Part shown: positions 19,447-28,121 of the stretch, piece by piece
Layout: every line of letters begins with the position of its first letter
Numbering within the stretch: position 1 is the first letter of the stretch
Made by a program: the position numbers and the translations under genes
Assembly (NCBI RefSeq): GCF_039062465.1
Contig: NZ_JBCLNF010000007.1
Location: forward strand, 1-64,000
Direction: 5' to 3'
From: Parolsenella sp958406235
Lineage (GTDB): Bacteria > Actinomycetota > Coriobacteriia > Coriobacteriales > Atopobiaceae
DNA length: 64,000 bases
Notes under the pieces: generated by a model
Databases searched by the model: none
What the model was told of the DNA's origin: nothing
The model's input: only the letters and a program-made list of their open reading frames with translations

Positions 19447-19886
19447 TGCCGGGCAAGAGCAAAAAGAGCTCATCCAAGTCCAAGCCCTCGGGGCCGGTGC
19501 CTTGCGCCGTGCTCTGGGGGCTTGGCCCTGATTCGGAGCGTGGCGCGGCCGTGCGCGCCGTGCTTCGCGAGATGGGCCTCGTCTGTCGAACGGCCATACC
19601 CGAGCGTCTCGGTGACCCTGCGGGAGCCTTCGCTCGCCTCCCGGCGATGAGGCCGCGCCTCGTGCCCTATGCGGGCCCGATGCCGGCGGGGGAGTTCGTT
19701 CTCCTTTGTGGCCTCACCCAGCCCCAGGTGGAGGAGTTCTGCGCGCGCTGCCGCGAGGAGGATTGCGTCGTGGGTGCCAAGGCCGCCCTCACGCGTGAGA
19801 ACCGCACCTGGCCCCTCGTCCGCCTCATCGAGGCCGTCAAGGCCGAGCATGCGGCCATGACGGGAGAAGGTTCCGCGACTTCCTAA
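19446..19886 (+). CDS. DUF3783 domain protein
   Basis: This 146-residue protein starts with a Lys/Ser-rich tail of about 17 residues followed by a compact domain that fits DUF3783: VLWGLGPDSERGAAV, then LLCGLTQPQVEEFCARCREEDCVVGAKAALTRENRTWPL split across residues about 89-127. Its function is not known. Its ATG overlaps the rubrerythrin stop (TAATG), so translation is probably coupled, which hints at a link to oxidative stress or iron. No signal peptide or membrane segment is visible. Confidence 0.75.
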   Translation: MPGKSKKSSSKSKPSGPVPCAVLWGLGPDSERGAAVRAVLREMGLVCRTAIPERLGDPAGAFARLPAMRPRLVPYAGPMPAGEFVLLCGLTQPQVEEFCARCREEDCVVGAKAALTRENRTWPLVRLIEAVKAEHAAMTGEGSATS

Positions 19887-19930
19887 AGCGAGCCTCATCG
19901 CCCGTCGAATACGTGTTAAGATATCCCCTC

Positions 19931-20206
19931 GAAAAGCTGTGATGGGGAAGAGTAGCCTGGTCACTGTGGCATAGAGCGAGCGGGGACGGTGGGAGCCCGC
20001 AGTCACACTCAAGCGAAAATCACCCCGGAGCTGCGGCCCAAACAGGCGCGTGAAAGCGTTGTCCCCAGTAGGCGTCGCCGGAATGGTCCCCGTGACGGGC
20101 CAGCCGAGTAAGGCGAGTTCCTCGCCCGCTGGGTGGTTAAGCGAAACGTCACGGCGCAAGCCGTATCCAGGCGCTTCGTCCCGGCGGTCGGGGCGGGCGC
20201 TTTTTT
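19931..20206 (+). promoter_or_regulatory. T-box leader controlling ileS (specifier AUC)
   Basis: This leader has the hallmarks of a tRNA-sensing T-box. Stem I begins near 19935 (AGCT...GGGG) and closes with CCCC...AGCT near 20022-20032. It contains GAAGAGTAG, an AG-bulge GCGAG, the distal-loop GGTGGGAG, and a specifier AAAATCACC whose ATC (20019-20021) is an isoleucine codon. A T-box-like GGGTGGTTAAGCG (20131-20143) keeps the TGGT that pairs with the tRNA ACCA end but departs from the usual TGGNACCGCG. A bulged terminator stem (20171-20200) with six T follows. Uncharged tRNA-Ile would favour read-through into ileS. Confidence 0.85.
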
Positions 20207-20274
20207 CGTGCGCGTGTAACGCGCGCGGGCGCTTGGCTGATGTGGGCAGATGCCCGCGAAAGGAGTTTTTGCAG

Positions 20275-23097
20275 GTGGCAAACGAGTACAAGCAGACGAT
20301 GAACCTCCCGAGCACGAGCTTCCCGATGAGGGCGAGCCTCGCTGTCCGCGAGCCCGAGCGCCTCAAGGCTTGGAACGACAACAAGGTCTATGAGCTGGCG
20401 CGCAAGAAGAACGAGGGTCATGACAAGTTCGTCCTGCATGATGGCCCTCCGTACGCCAACGGCCCGATCCACATCGGCCACGCCATGAACAAGATCTCGA
20501 AGGACATCATCAACCGCTACTGGTCGATGATGGGCCGCGACGTTCCCTACGTTCCCGGCTGGGACTGCCACGGCCAGCCCATCGAGCACAAGGTCGAGGA
20601 GAAGGTCGGCACCGCAAAGTTCAACGAGATGCCCACCTCTGAGATCCGCGAGATGTGCAACGAGTTCGCCGTCGAAAACATTGAGCTCCAGAAGGCCGGC
20701 TTCCGTCGCCTTGGCGTCCTCGGTGACTGGGACAATCCCTACCTCACGCTCTACCACCAGCACGATGCCGCTGACATCGAGGTCTTCAAGAAGATGTTCG
20801 ACAAGGGCATGGTCTATCGCGGCCACAAGCCCGTCCACTGGTGCTCTCACTGCCACACGGCCCTCGCCGAGGCTGAGATCGAGTACGGCGACGAGGTCAG
20901 CCCGGCCATCTTCGTGCGCTTCGAGATGACGACCGTCCCCGCCGGCCTCGAGGCCTGGGCGGGCAAGCTGTTCGTCGACATCTGGACCACCACCCCGTGG
21001 ACCCTGCCCGCGGATGACGCCGTCATCCTGCACCCGGAGGCCTCCTACGTCGCCGTCATCCACGACGGCCACGCCGAGCTCATGGCCCAGTCCCTGGTCG
21101 AGCGCGACTGCGCCAAGTTTGGCTATGGCGACGTCGAGCTCGTCCTCGGCGAGGACGGCGAGCCCTGGAGCATGACGGGTACCGAGCTCTGCCACAACAA
21201 GTACAAGCAGCCGATCTTTGGCGACCAGGGTGTCGAGGGCGAGTTCATCTACGCTGACTACGTCACGCTCGACGACGGCACCGGCATCGTCCACGCCGCT
21301 CCCGGCCACGGCGTTGACGACTATCTCGCCGGCCAGAAGTTCGGCATCCCCGTGGTCATGCCCGTCGACGACGACGGCCGCTTCTACGTTGGCGACACCA
21401 TGGGCACCGGCGGCCCGTGGTCTGGTCTCGAGGTCAACGAAGCCAACCCGAAGATCATCGCCTGGCTCGACGAGCGCGGCATGCTGATCCTCCACGAGGA
21501 CATCAACCACAGCTATCCGCACTGCTGGCGTTGCCACCAGCCCGTGCTCTTCCGCGCTACTGACCAGTGGTTCATCTCCATGGACAAGACCGGCCTTCGC
21601 GAGGAGGCTCTCGACACCATCGAGAACAAGGTCGCCTGGTACCCCGAGCACGCCAAGAACCGCATCGGCGCGATGGTCGAGGGCAGGCCTGACTGGTGCA
21701 TCTCCCGCCAGCGCAACTGGGGCGTGCCCATTCCGAGCTTTACTTGCGAGGACTGTGGCGAGACCGTCATGAACGACGCCACGCTCGACGCGGTCATCAA
21801 GCTCTTCCACGAGAAGGGCTCCGACGCCTGGTTCACGGACGCTCCCGAGTCCTACCTCGGCGATGCCTGCGTCTGCCCCAAGTGCGGCGGTCACCACCTC
21901 AAGCCCGGCAAGGACATCCTCGACGTTTGGTGGGACTCCGGCGTTTCCTGGAAGGCCGTCTGCGAGTTCCGTGACGAGCTCCAGTATCCGGCGGACATGT
22001 ACCTCGAGGGTTCTGACCAGCACCGCGGCTGGTTCCAGAGCTCGCTTTTGACCTCGCTCGGCGCGAATGACATCGCCCCGTTCAAGTCCGTCGTCTCCCA
22101 GGGCTTCACGCTTGATGGCCAGGGTCGCAAGATGAGCAAGTCGCTCGGTAACGTCATCGACCCGAACAAGGTTTGTGACGAGATGGGAGCCGACATCCTG
22201 CGCCTCTGGGTCGCCTCCACCGACACGAGCCACGACGTCGCCGTCGACCACGAGATCCTCGCGCGCACCTCTGACGCCTACCGCCGCTTCCGCAACACCT
22301 TCCGCTTCCTCCTCGGCGAGCTCGAGGGCCAGTTCGATCCCGAGTGCGACCTCGTGCCGGTCTCCGAGATGGAGGAGTATGACCGCCTCGTGTTGGCTCG
22401 CGCCTGCGAGATGCACGAGAAGGTCAGCGAGGCCTACGCCGGCTACCGCTTCTACCAGGTCTATCGTGCGCTCTATGACTTCGTCGTCACCGAGCTCTCC
22501 AACGGCTACCTGAATGCCACGAAGGATCGCATGTACTGTGACGCTCCTTCCGCCAAGACCCGCCGCAGCGCCCAGACCTGCTGGTACTACCTGCTCGAGA
22601 TGCTCCTTCGCGATCTCCAGCCGATTCTGTCGTTCACCTGCGACGAGGTCATGGAGCACCTCCCGGCCTCCGCTCGCGATGGCCAGAAGTTTGCCGCCCT
22701 TCTCGATTGGTGGACGGCTCCTCTCGCCCACGACGAGGTCGAGGCCCTGCTGCCCGCCTACAACGCCATGCTTGAGGCTCGTGGTGCCTACACCAAGGCC
22801 AACGAGGCCGCCCTCGCCTCTGGCGTCGTCACTGAGAAGACCAGCCAGGCCACGCGTTGCGTCCTGACGCTCCCGGCGGAGTCCTACGAGCTCCTCAAGG
22901 GCTCTGAGGCTCTCCTCGCCGAGGCCTTCGTCTGCTCTGAGGTCGAGCTCGCCTCTGGCGACGAGCTCGCTTGCGAGGTCCTTCCCGCCCACGGCGAGAA
23001 GTGCCCGCGTTGCTGGAACTGGCGTCCGCTTGGTGCCGACGGTCTGTGCTGCCGCTGCAGCGAGGCCGTTGCCGAGGCCGCCACGAAGGCTGAGTAG
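20275..23097 (+). CDS. ileS: Isoleucyl-tRNA synthetase
   Basis: This 940-residue class I synthetase charges tRNA-Ile. The ATP-binding HIGH (66-69) and KMSKS (619-623) motifs are intact, the editing domain lies between them, and the C-terminal zinc knuckle CPRCWNWRPL...CCRCSE is present. Length fits bacterial IleS. The GTG at 20275 is chosen because AAAGGAG is 8 bases upstream and the family N-terminus (TMNLPSTSFPMRA) follows; the frame extends further up only into the T-box. lspA follows after two bases. Confidence 0.97.
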   Translation: MANEYKQTMNLPSTSFPMRASLAVREPERLKAWNDNKVYELARKKNEGHDKFVLHDGPPYANGPIHIGHAMNKISKDIINRYWSMMGRDVPYVPGWDCHGQPIEHKVEEKVGTAKFNEMPTSEIREMCNEFAVENIELQKAGFRRLGVLGDWDNPYLTLYHQHDAADIEVFKKMFDKGMVYRGHKPVHWCSHCHTALAEAEIEYGDEVSPAIFVRFEMTTVPAGLEAWAGKLFVDIWTTTPWTLPADDAVILHPEASYVAVIHDGHAELMAQSLVERDCAKFGYGDVELVLGEDGEPWSMTGTELCHNKYKQPIFGDQGVEGEFIYADYVTLDDGTGIVHAAPGHGVDDYLAGQKFGIPVVMPVDDDGRFYVGDTMGTGGPWSGLEVNEANPKIIAWLDERGMLILHEDINHSYPHCWRCHQPVLFRATDQWFISMDKTGLREEALDTIENKVAWYPEHAKNRIGAMVEGRPDWCISRQRNWGVPIPSFTCEDCGETVMNDATLDAVIKLFHEKGSDAWFTDAPESYLGDACVCPKCGGHHLKPGKDILDVWWDSGVSWKAVCEFRDELQYPADMYLEGSDQHRGWFQSSLLTSLGANDIAPFKSVVSQGFTLDGQGRKMSKSLGNVIDPNKVCDEMGADILRLWVASTDTSHDVAVDHEILARTSDAYRRFRNTFRFLLGELEGQFDPECDLVPVSEMEEYDRLVLARACEMHEKVSEAYAGYRFYQVYRALYDFVVTELSNGYLNATKDRMYCDAPSAKTRRSAQTCWYYLLEMLLRDLQPILSFTCDEVMEHLPASARDGQKFAALLDWWTAPLAHDEVEALLPAYNAMLEARGAYTKANEAALASGVVTEKTSQATRCVLTLPAESYELLKGSEALLAEAFVCSEVELASGDELACEVLPAHGEKCPRCWNWRPLGADGLCCRCSEAVAEAATKAE

Positions 23098-23099
23098 CC

Positions 23100-23630
23100 T
23101 TGACGGGCTCTCGTCGCATAGCTGCGTTTGCAGGGGTCGCCGCCTGCGCCGTCGCGCTTGACCAGGTCAGCAAGGCCTGGGCGCGCGAGGCGCTGGCCGG
23201 CGGCCCCGTGCCCTTCATTCCCGGCGTGCTTGATTTCTCCCTCGTCATGAACACGGGCGCGGCATTCTCGATCGGCTCTGGCTCAACCTGGGTCTTCGTC
23301 GTGCTCGCCGTCGCCATCTGCCTGGGTCTTGCCATCTTGGTCGCTCGCGAGCGCGAGATGCCCGCCTCGCTTGTCTGCGCGCTTGGCGCCGTTGCGGGCG
23401 GGGGAGTGGGCAATCTCATCGACCGCGTGGCGGCTGGCCGCGTGACTGACTTCTTCTGCACGACCTTCATCGACTTCCCGGTCTTTAACGTCGCCGATAT
23501 CTTTGTCACTTGCGGTGTAGTCATCGCGTTCGCGCTCGCCTGGCGTTGGGATGTCGCTCGCGAGGCGGGGGATGACTCGGGTGCCGCCAACGCCGCGTCG
23601 AATGCCGAGAACACGCGCGAGGAGAATTAG
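23100..23630 (+). CDS. lspA: Lipoprotein signal peptidase (signal peptidase II)
   Basis: This 176-residue membrane aspartic protease cleaves signal peptides of prolipoproteins after lipid addition. It has four hydrophobic segments and both catalytic aspartates, in NLIDR (D108) and FNVADIF (D133). LDQVSKAW near residue 20 is conserved. It starts with TTG, two bases after ileS; the ileS-lspA-rluD order is common in bacteria. The window encodes several lipoproteins that would be its substrates. The last 20 residues are a polar tail. Confidence 0.94.
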   Translation: MTGSRRIAAFAGVAACAVALDQVSKAWAREALAGGPVPFIPGVLDFSLVMNTGAAFSIGSGSTWVFVVLAVAICLGLAILVAREREMPASLVCALGAVAGGGVGNLIDRVAAGRVTDFFCTTFIDFPVFNVADIFVTCGVVIAFALAWRWDVAREAGDDSGAANAASNAENTREEN

Positions 23631-23631
23631 C

Positions 23632-24660
23632 ATGGCGCAGCGCATAGTCGACCTTCTCGTGGGGCCGGAGTCCGATGGCTGCCGCCTCGACGCGTTCCTT
23701 GCGACGGGCGAGGGCATGCCGTCTCGCTCCGCTTGCTCAAAACTCGTGGAGCAGGGCTTCGTCACGATCAATGACACGCCAGCGACCTCGAAGAGCGAGA
23801 AGGTCCTTCTCGGAGACAGGGTGCGCGCCACGGTTGACGACCCCGAGCCCCTCGTGCCCGAGGGAGGCCTCGCGCCCAACCCCTACATCGACCTCGACAT
23901 TCGGTATGAGGACGAGCACCTCATCGTGCTCTCCAAGCAGCCGGGCCTCGTCTGCCACCCGAGCCCCGGTCACGTTGATGACACCCTCGCGAACGCCCTC
24001 GTCGCCCACTGCGGGCTCGCTCACCTGGGGACGCTTCAGGGTGATGACCGTCCGGGCATCGTCCATCGCCTCGACATGGACACTTCCGGTCTCATGCTTG
24101 CCGCCAAGGACGATTCAACTCAGAAGGCGCTCCAGGACCTCATCCGCCTGAGGACTCTCGACCGCCGTTATGTCACGCTGGTCTGGGGCTATGTCGCCGC
24201 GGATTCGGGCACCATCGACACGGGCATCGCGCGCTCCACGCGTGACCGCATCCGCATGGCCGTCTCTGACGAGCCGGGTGCGCGTGAGGCGATCACGACC
24301 TTCCGTGTTCTCGAGCGTTTCGAGGCGGCGCGTCGCGACGAGGGCTACACGCTGCTCGAGTGCCATCTCTACACCGGCCGCACACACCAGATTCGCGTTC
24401 ACATGCGTCACATCAACCACCAGGTTATTGGAGATCCGCTCTACGGGCGCGGCGACCTTGCCCAGAATCTTGGTCTCACGAGGCAGTTCCTGCACTCGTG
24501 GAGCGTCTCTTTTGCGCACCCCGTGTCCGGAGAGACCGTAGAGCTTCGCGACACACTCCCTAATGACCTCGCAGCTGTACTAGAATCGCTCGAAGGTCGT
24601 TCGATGGGCCGCACCGAGGCGGGGGAGGGTATCTGCCCCATGCTCCTTGGGCGCGCCTAG
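23632..24660 (+). CDS. RluA/RluD-family 23S rRNA pseudouridine synthase
   Basis: This 342-residue enzyme converts uridines to pseudouridine in large-subunit rRNA. An N-terminal S4-like RNA-binding domain (about residues 15-70) is followed by the catalytic domain with HRLDMDTSG (catalytic Asp148) and GRTHQIRVHM. The ATG is at 23632, right after the lspA stop. By position and architecture it is most like RluD, but RluC-type activity is possible, so no symbol is given. Confidence 0.93.
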   Translation: MAQRIVDLLVGPESDGCRLDAFLATGEGMPSRSACSKLVEQGFVTINDTPATSKSEKVLLGDRVRATVDDPEPLVPEGGLAPNPYIDLDIRYEDEHLIVLSKQPGLVCHPSPGHVDDTLANALVAHCGLAHLGTLQGDDRPGIVHRLDMDTSGLMLAAKDDSTQKALQDLIRLRTLDRRYVTLVWGYVAADSGTIDTGIARSTRDRIRMAVSDEPGAREAITTFRVLERFEAARRDEGYTLLECHLYTGRTHQIRVHMRHINHQVIGDPLYGRGDLAQNLGLTRQFLHSWSVSFAHPVSGETVELRDTLPNDLAAVLESLEGRSMGRTEAGEGICPMLLGRA

Positions 24661-24711
24661 CACTCGTTTGGCCATGGTCGCATAAGCATTCGATTCGAGC
24701 GAGAGGCCGTT

Positions 24712-26013
24712 TTGGAACTCAATCGTCTGGGTATCACGCCCATTGTGGTCTTCAACTTCATCATTTGGTGCTTCTTCACCTTCGCGTACTTCTACCAGTT
24801 CGTCTACATCCTTGTGACGTGGAAGCGCGGAGAGGTCAAGCTCCCGGAGGCAAAGAAGAATCATCGCTATGCCTTCTTCATCGCCGCGCACAACGAGGAG
24901 AGCGTGATCGCAAACCTCGTGCGTTCGATCAAGGCTCAAGACTATCCCTCCGAGCTCATTGACACCTTCGTGGTGGCGGACGCCTGCACCGACAACACCG
25001 CGGAGGAGGCGAGGCGAGCCGGCGCCATCGTCTATGAGCGCAATGACCTCGCCCGCAAGGGTAAGAGCTGGGTTCTCGATTACGGCTTCGCCCGCATCCT
25101 TGAGGAGTATCCCGGCAAGTACGAGGCCTTCTTCGTCTTCGACGCGGACAACCTCCTGTCGCCCACCTACGTGACGGAGATGAACAAGGTTTTTGACCAG
25201 GGCTACCTCGTGGCTACGAGCTACCGCAACTCCAAGAACTTCGACTCGAGCTGGATTAGCTCTGCCTATGCGCTGTGGTTCCTTCGCGAGGCCAAGTTCC
25301 TCAATAACTCACGCATGCTCTGCGGTACGGGCTGCGCCATCTCCGGCTCCGGCTGGATGGTCTCGTCGCGCATCATCCAGGGTATGAACGGCTGGGACTT
25401 CCACACCCTCACGGAGGACATCCAGTTCTCGACGTTCTGTGCCGCCAACGGCATCCGCATCGCGTACGCCCCGGCCGAGTTCTATGACGAGCAGCCTATC
25501 GACCTTAAGAGTTCCTGGACCCAGCGCATGCGCTGGACTAAGGGCTTCTACCAGGTGTTCTTCTCGTATGTGGGAGACCTGATCCATGGTGTCGGCAAGA
25601 AGCGCTTCGGCTCCTATGACATGCTGATGACCATCGCGCCGGGCAACATCCTGACGCTCGTCTCCGCCTTCGTGAACACGGTCTATCTCGTCATCGGCGG
25701 CCTAAGCCACGGATTTCTCGCTACACAAAATGAGCTCTCCATGGCGGTGGGCTCGCTCATGATGACGTTCGGCTCGATGTACGTGACGTTCTTCGTCCTC
25801 GCCGTCATCACGACGATTTCTGAGCGCAAGCACATCATCTGCCGCAAGGAGCGTCGCTGGCGCATCTTTACGAACCTCTTCACCTTCCCGCTGTTCATGA
25901 TGACCTACATCCCCATCTGCATCGCGGCCCTCTTCAAGAAGGTCGAGTGGGTTCCCACCAAGCACACGGTTTCCATCTCCATGGATCAGATCAACGCCGC
26001 CGAGAACTCATAG
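24712..26013 (+). CDS. Membrane family 2 glycosyltransferase (processive-type)
   Basis: This 433-residue protein has an N-terminal membrane segment (about 12-35), a cytoplasmic GT-A domain, and about three C-terminal membrane segments. The catalytic signature is that of BcsA/NodC/HasA-like synthases: FDADN (143-147), LTEDIQF (around 233-239) and QRMRW (271-275). Such enzymes often polymerise and export a beta-linked polysaccharide or transfer to lipid carriers. It starts with TTG, with GAGAGG upstream. The product is unknown; an envelope glycan role is likely. No partner gene is adjacent. Confidence 0.87.
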   Translation: MELNRLGITPIVVFNFIIWCFFTFAYFYQFVYILVTWKRGEVKLPEAKKNHRYAFFIAAHNEESVIANLVRSIKAQDYPSELIDTFVVADACTDNTAEEARRAGAIVYERNDLARKGKSWVLDYGFARILEEYPGKYEAFFVFDADNLLSPTYVTEMNKVFDQGYLVATSYRNSKNFDSSWISSAYALWFLREAKFLNNSRMLCGTGCAISGSGWMVSSRIIQGMNGWDFHTLTEDIQFSTFCAANGIRIAYAPAEFYDEQPIDLKSSWTQRMRWTKGFYQVFFSYVGDLIHGVGKKRFGSYDMLMTIAPGNILTLVSAFVNTVYLVIGGLSHGFLATQNELSMAVGSLMMTFGSMYVTFFVLAVITTISERKHIICRKERRWRIFTNLFTFPLFMMTYIPICIAALFKKVEWVPTKHTVSISMDQINAAENS

Positions 26014-26398
26014 AACCCCTGCTACTTTGGTTCATTGCGTGGCCATGTGTTCGCTCTAGCCGGACGTTAGCATGGTCACGCTTTCTTTATGCGTTGCATC
26101 CTTGCGCTTGCGGCGTGTGCCGACCTGAAAAAGGGACAGTCCCTTTTTCAGGTTATGCCTCGCGTGTTTACGTTTCCGGCGCTTGCCCGTGCATTCATCC
26201 GTGCGTGCGGCGCGTGCCAATTCGCGCGTCGGGTGGCGACTTTCGTTCGCGCATTGTGCGACCTGCCAAAAGGTTAGGTCCCCTGAATTAGATAGTGGTA
26301 GCAAGCCATCGGTATCAGACGTTACAATTGTCAAGATTGAGTCGGCATACGGCCAGCGGGCCCCCGTCCGCGGCAATAGACAGATTGGGAGAGCATAC
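26014..26398. promoter_or_regulatory. Long leader region upstream of guaB
   Basis: These 385 bases between the glycosyltransferase and guaB hold the second copy of the 53-base repeat (26101-26153), then GC-rich sequence without an open gene. A TACAAT at 26323-26328 could be the -10 of guaB, but the -35 is weak. No purine riboswitch core was recognised. Confidence 0.5.
26101..26153. repeat. 53-base interspersed repeat with 31-base palindrome, copy 2
   Basis: This is the same element as at 10264-10316, with one mismatch (C to T in the left flank). The 31-base palindrome occupies 26123-26153. Like copy 1 it is intergenic and follows a glycosyltransferase gene. Orientation relative to neighbours is the same. 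Confidence 0.85.
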
Positions 26399-27910
26399 AT
26401 GGCAACGTTCTTCGAAGGCGAATCGCACACTTTCTCTGAGTACCTGCTCGTACCTGGCTATTCTTCTTCCGAGAACATCCCGGCGAACGTCTCCCTTAAG
26501 ACGCCCCTGTGCCGCTACAAGGCCGGTGAGGAGCCGAGGGTCACGCTGAACATCCCCATGGTCTCCTCCATCATGCAGGCCGTTTCTGGCGAGCGCATGG
26601 GCATCGCCCTCGCCACCGAGGGTGGCATGAGCTTCATCTACGGCTCCCAGACCCCCGAGGCCGAGGCTGCCATGGTCAAGGCCGTCAAGGACTACAAGGC
26701 CGGCGTCGTCGTGTCCGACTCCACGCTCACGCCCGAGATGACGATGGAACAGGTCATGCGCCTCAAGGAGCAGACCGGCCACTCCACCATGCCCGTGACC
26801 GAGGACGGCTCGCCCCATGGCAAGCTCCTCGGTATCGTCACGAGCCGCGACTACCGTCCCTCCCGCGATGACCATCAGGCCAAGGTCGCCACGTTCATGA
26901 CCCCGCGCGAGCAGCTCATCGTGGGCACCGAGGAGACGACCCTCAAGGTCGCCAACGACATTATTTGGGACAACAAGCTCAACGCCCTTCCCATCGTCAA
27001 CGCCGATGATTGCCTCGTTGGCATCGTCTTCCGTAAGGACTATGACTCCCACAAGTCCAACCCTGACGAGCTGCTTGATGCCCACAAGCGCTACATGGTC
27101 GGCGCCGGCATCAACACCCGTGACTACGCCACCCGCGTGCCCCTGCTTCTCGAGGCTGGCGCCGATGCCCTCTGTATCGACTCTTCTGAGGGCTTCTCCG
27201 AGTGGCAGAAGCTCACGATCGACTGGATTCGCGAGAACTACGGCGAGGACGTCATCGTCGGCGCCGGTAACGTCGTTGACGCCGAGGGCTTCCGCTACCT
27301 CGCCGAGTGCGGCGCTGACTTCGTCAAGGTCGGCATCGGCGGCGGCTCCATCTGCATCACCCGCGAGACCAAGGGCATCGGCCGTGGCCAGGCCACTGCC
27401 CTTATCGACGTCTGTCGCGCCCGTGACGAGTACTTCGAGGAGACCGGCATCTACGTTCCCGTCTGCTCCGACGGCGGCATCGTCTATGACTATCACATGA
27501 CCCTCGCCCTCGCTATGGGTGCGGACTTCATGATGCTCGGCCGCTACTTTGCCCGCTTCGACGAGAGCCCGACCAACCGCGTGAACGTCAACGGCCAGTA
27601 CATGAAGGAGTACTGGGGCGAGGGCTCCGCTCGTGCCCGCAACTGGCAGCGCTATGACCTCGGTGGCGCCGCGAAGCTTTCCTTCGAGGAGGGCGTCGAC
27701 TCCTACGTGCCGTACGCCGGCTCGCTGAAGGATGGCGTCAACATGACCATCTACAAGATTAAGTCCACGATGTGCAACTGCGGTGCCAACAGCATCAAGG
27801 AGCTCCAGGAGAAGGCTCGACTAACGCTAGTCAGCTCGACTTCCATCGTCGAGGGTGGCGCTCACGACGTCGTCCTTAAGGATCGCACCCAGTCTGTGTC
27901 CTTTAACTAG
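26399..27910 (+). CDS. guaB: IMP dehydrogenase
   Basis: This 503-residue enzyme oxidises IMP to XMP with NAD+, the first committed step to GMP. The catalytic loop GGGSICITRE has the nucleophilic Cys319. A CBS-domain insert lies at about residues 105-220 (FMTPREQLI, NALPIVNADDCLVGI), and CSDGGIVYDYH and MLGRYF form the IMP site. The sequence is of the roughly 500-residue type seen in many clostridia and coriobacteria. The ATG at 26399 has GGGAGAG upstream. A strong terminator follows. Guanylate kinase at the end of the window acts later in the same pathway. Confidence 0.96.
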   Translation: MATFFEGESHTFSEYLLVPGYSSSENIPANVSLKTPLCRYKAGEEPRVTLNIPMVSSIMQAVSGERMGIALATEGGMSFIYGSQTPEAEAAMVKAVKDYKAGVVVSDSTLTPEMTMEQVMRLKEQTGHSTMPVTEDGSPHGKLLGIVTSRDYRPSRDDHQAKVATFMTPREQLIVGTEETTLKVANDIIWDNKLNALPIVNADDCLVGIVFRKDYDSHKSNPDELLDAHKRYMVGAGINTRDYATRVPLLLEAGADALCIDSSEGFSEWQKLTIDWIRENYGEDVIVGAGNVVDAEGFRYLAECGADFVKVGIGGGSICITRETKGIGRGQATALIDVCRARDEYFEETGIYVPVCSDGGIVYDYHMTLALAMGADFMMLGRYFARFDESPTNRVNVNGQYMKEYWGEGSARARNWQRYDLGGAAKLSFEEGVDSYVPYAGSLKDGVNMTIYKIKSTMCNCGANSIKELQEKARLTLVSSTSIVEGGAHDVVLKDRTQSVSFN

Positions 27911-27932
27911 GACAACGTAGAATCGTTCCTGT

Positions 27933-27969
27933 GGCGCCGTCCTTCGAGGTAGAGGGGCGGCGCCTTTTT
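27933..27969 (+). terminator. Intrinsic terminator after guaB
   Basis: A 10-bp GC stem (27933-27942 with 27955-27964, one G-T pair) is followed by five T. Confidence 0.88.
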
Positions 27970-28121
27970 GTTGGGGGAGACGTGGTGGCGCTAGGATTGC
28001 GAGCGATCTGTTCGCCGTGGTAACCATTTGGATAACCGGGCGTTTTCCGCGATCTCCTTATTGTCAGTAAAGCTGCTACTATTTAGCAGTTATCCGCTTG
28101 TATCCATGGAGGGCACGTACG

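Noticed and set aside
20149..22992. A 947-residue minus-strand open frame
   Set aside because: Antisense shadow of ileS with low-complexity Leu/Val/Asp content and no recognisable domain.
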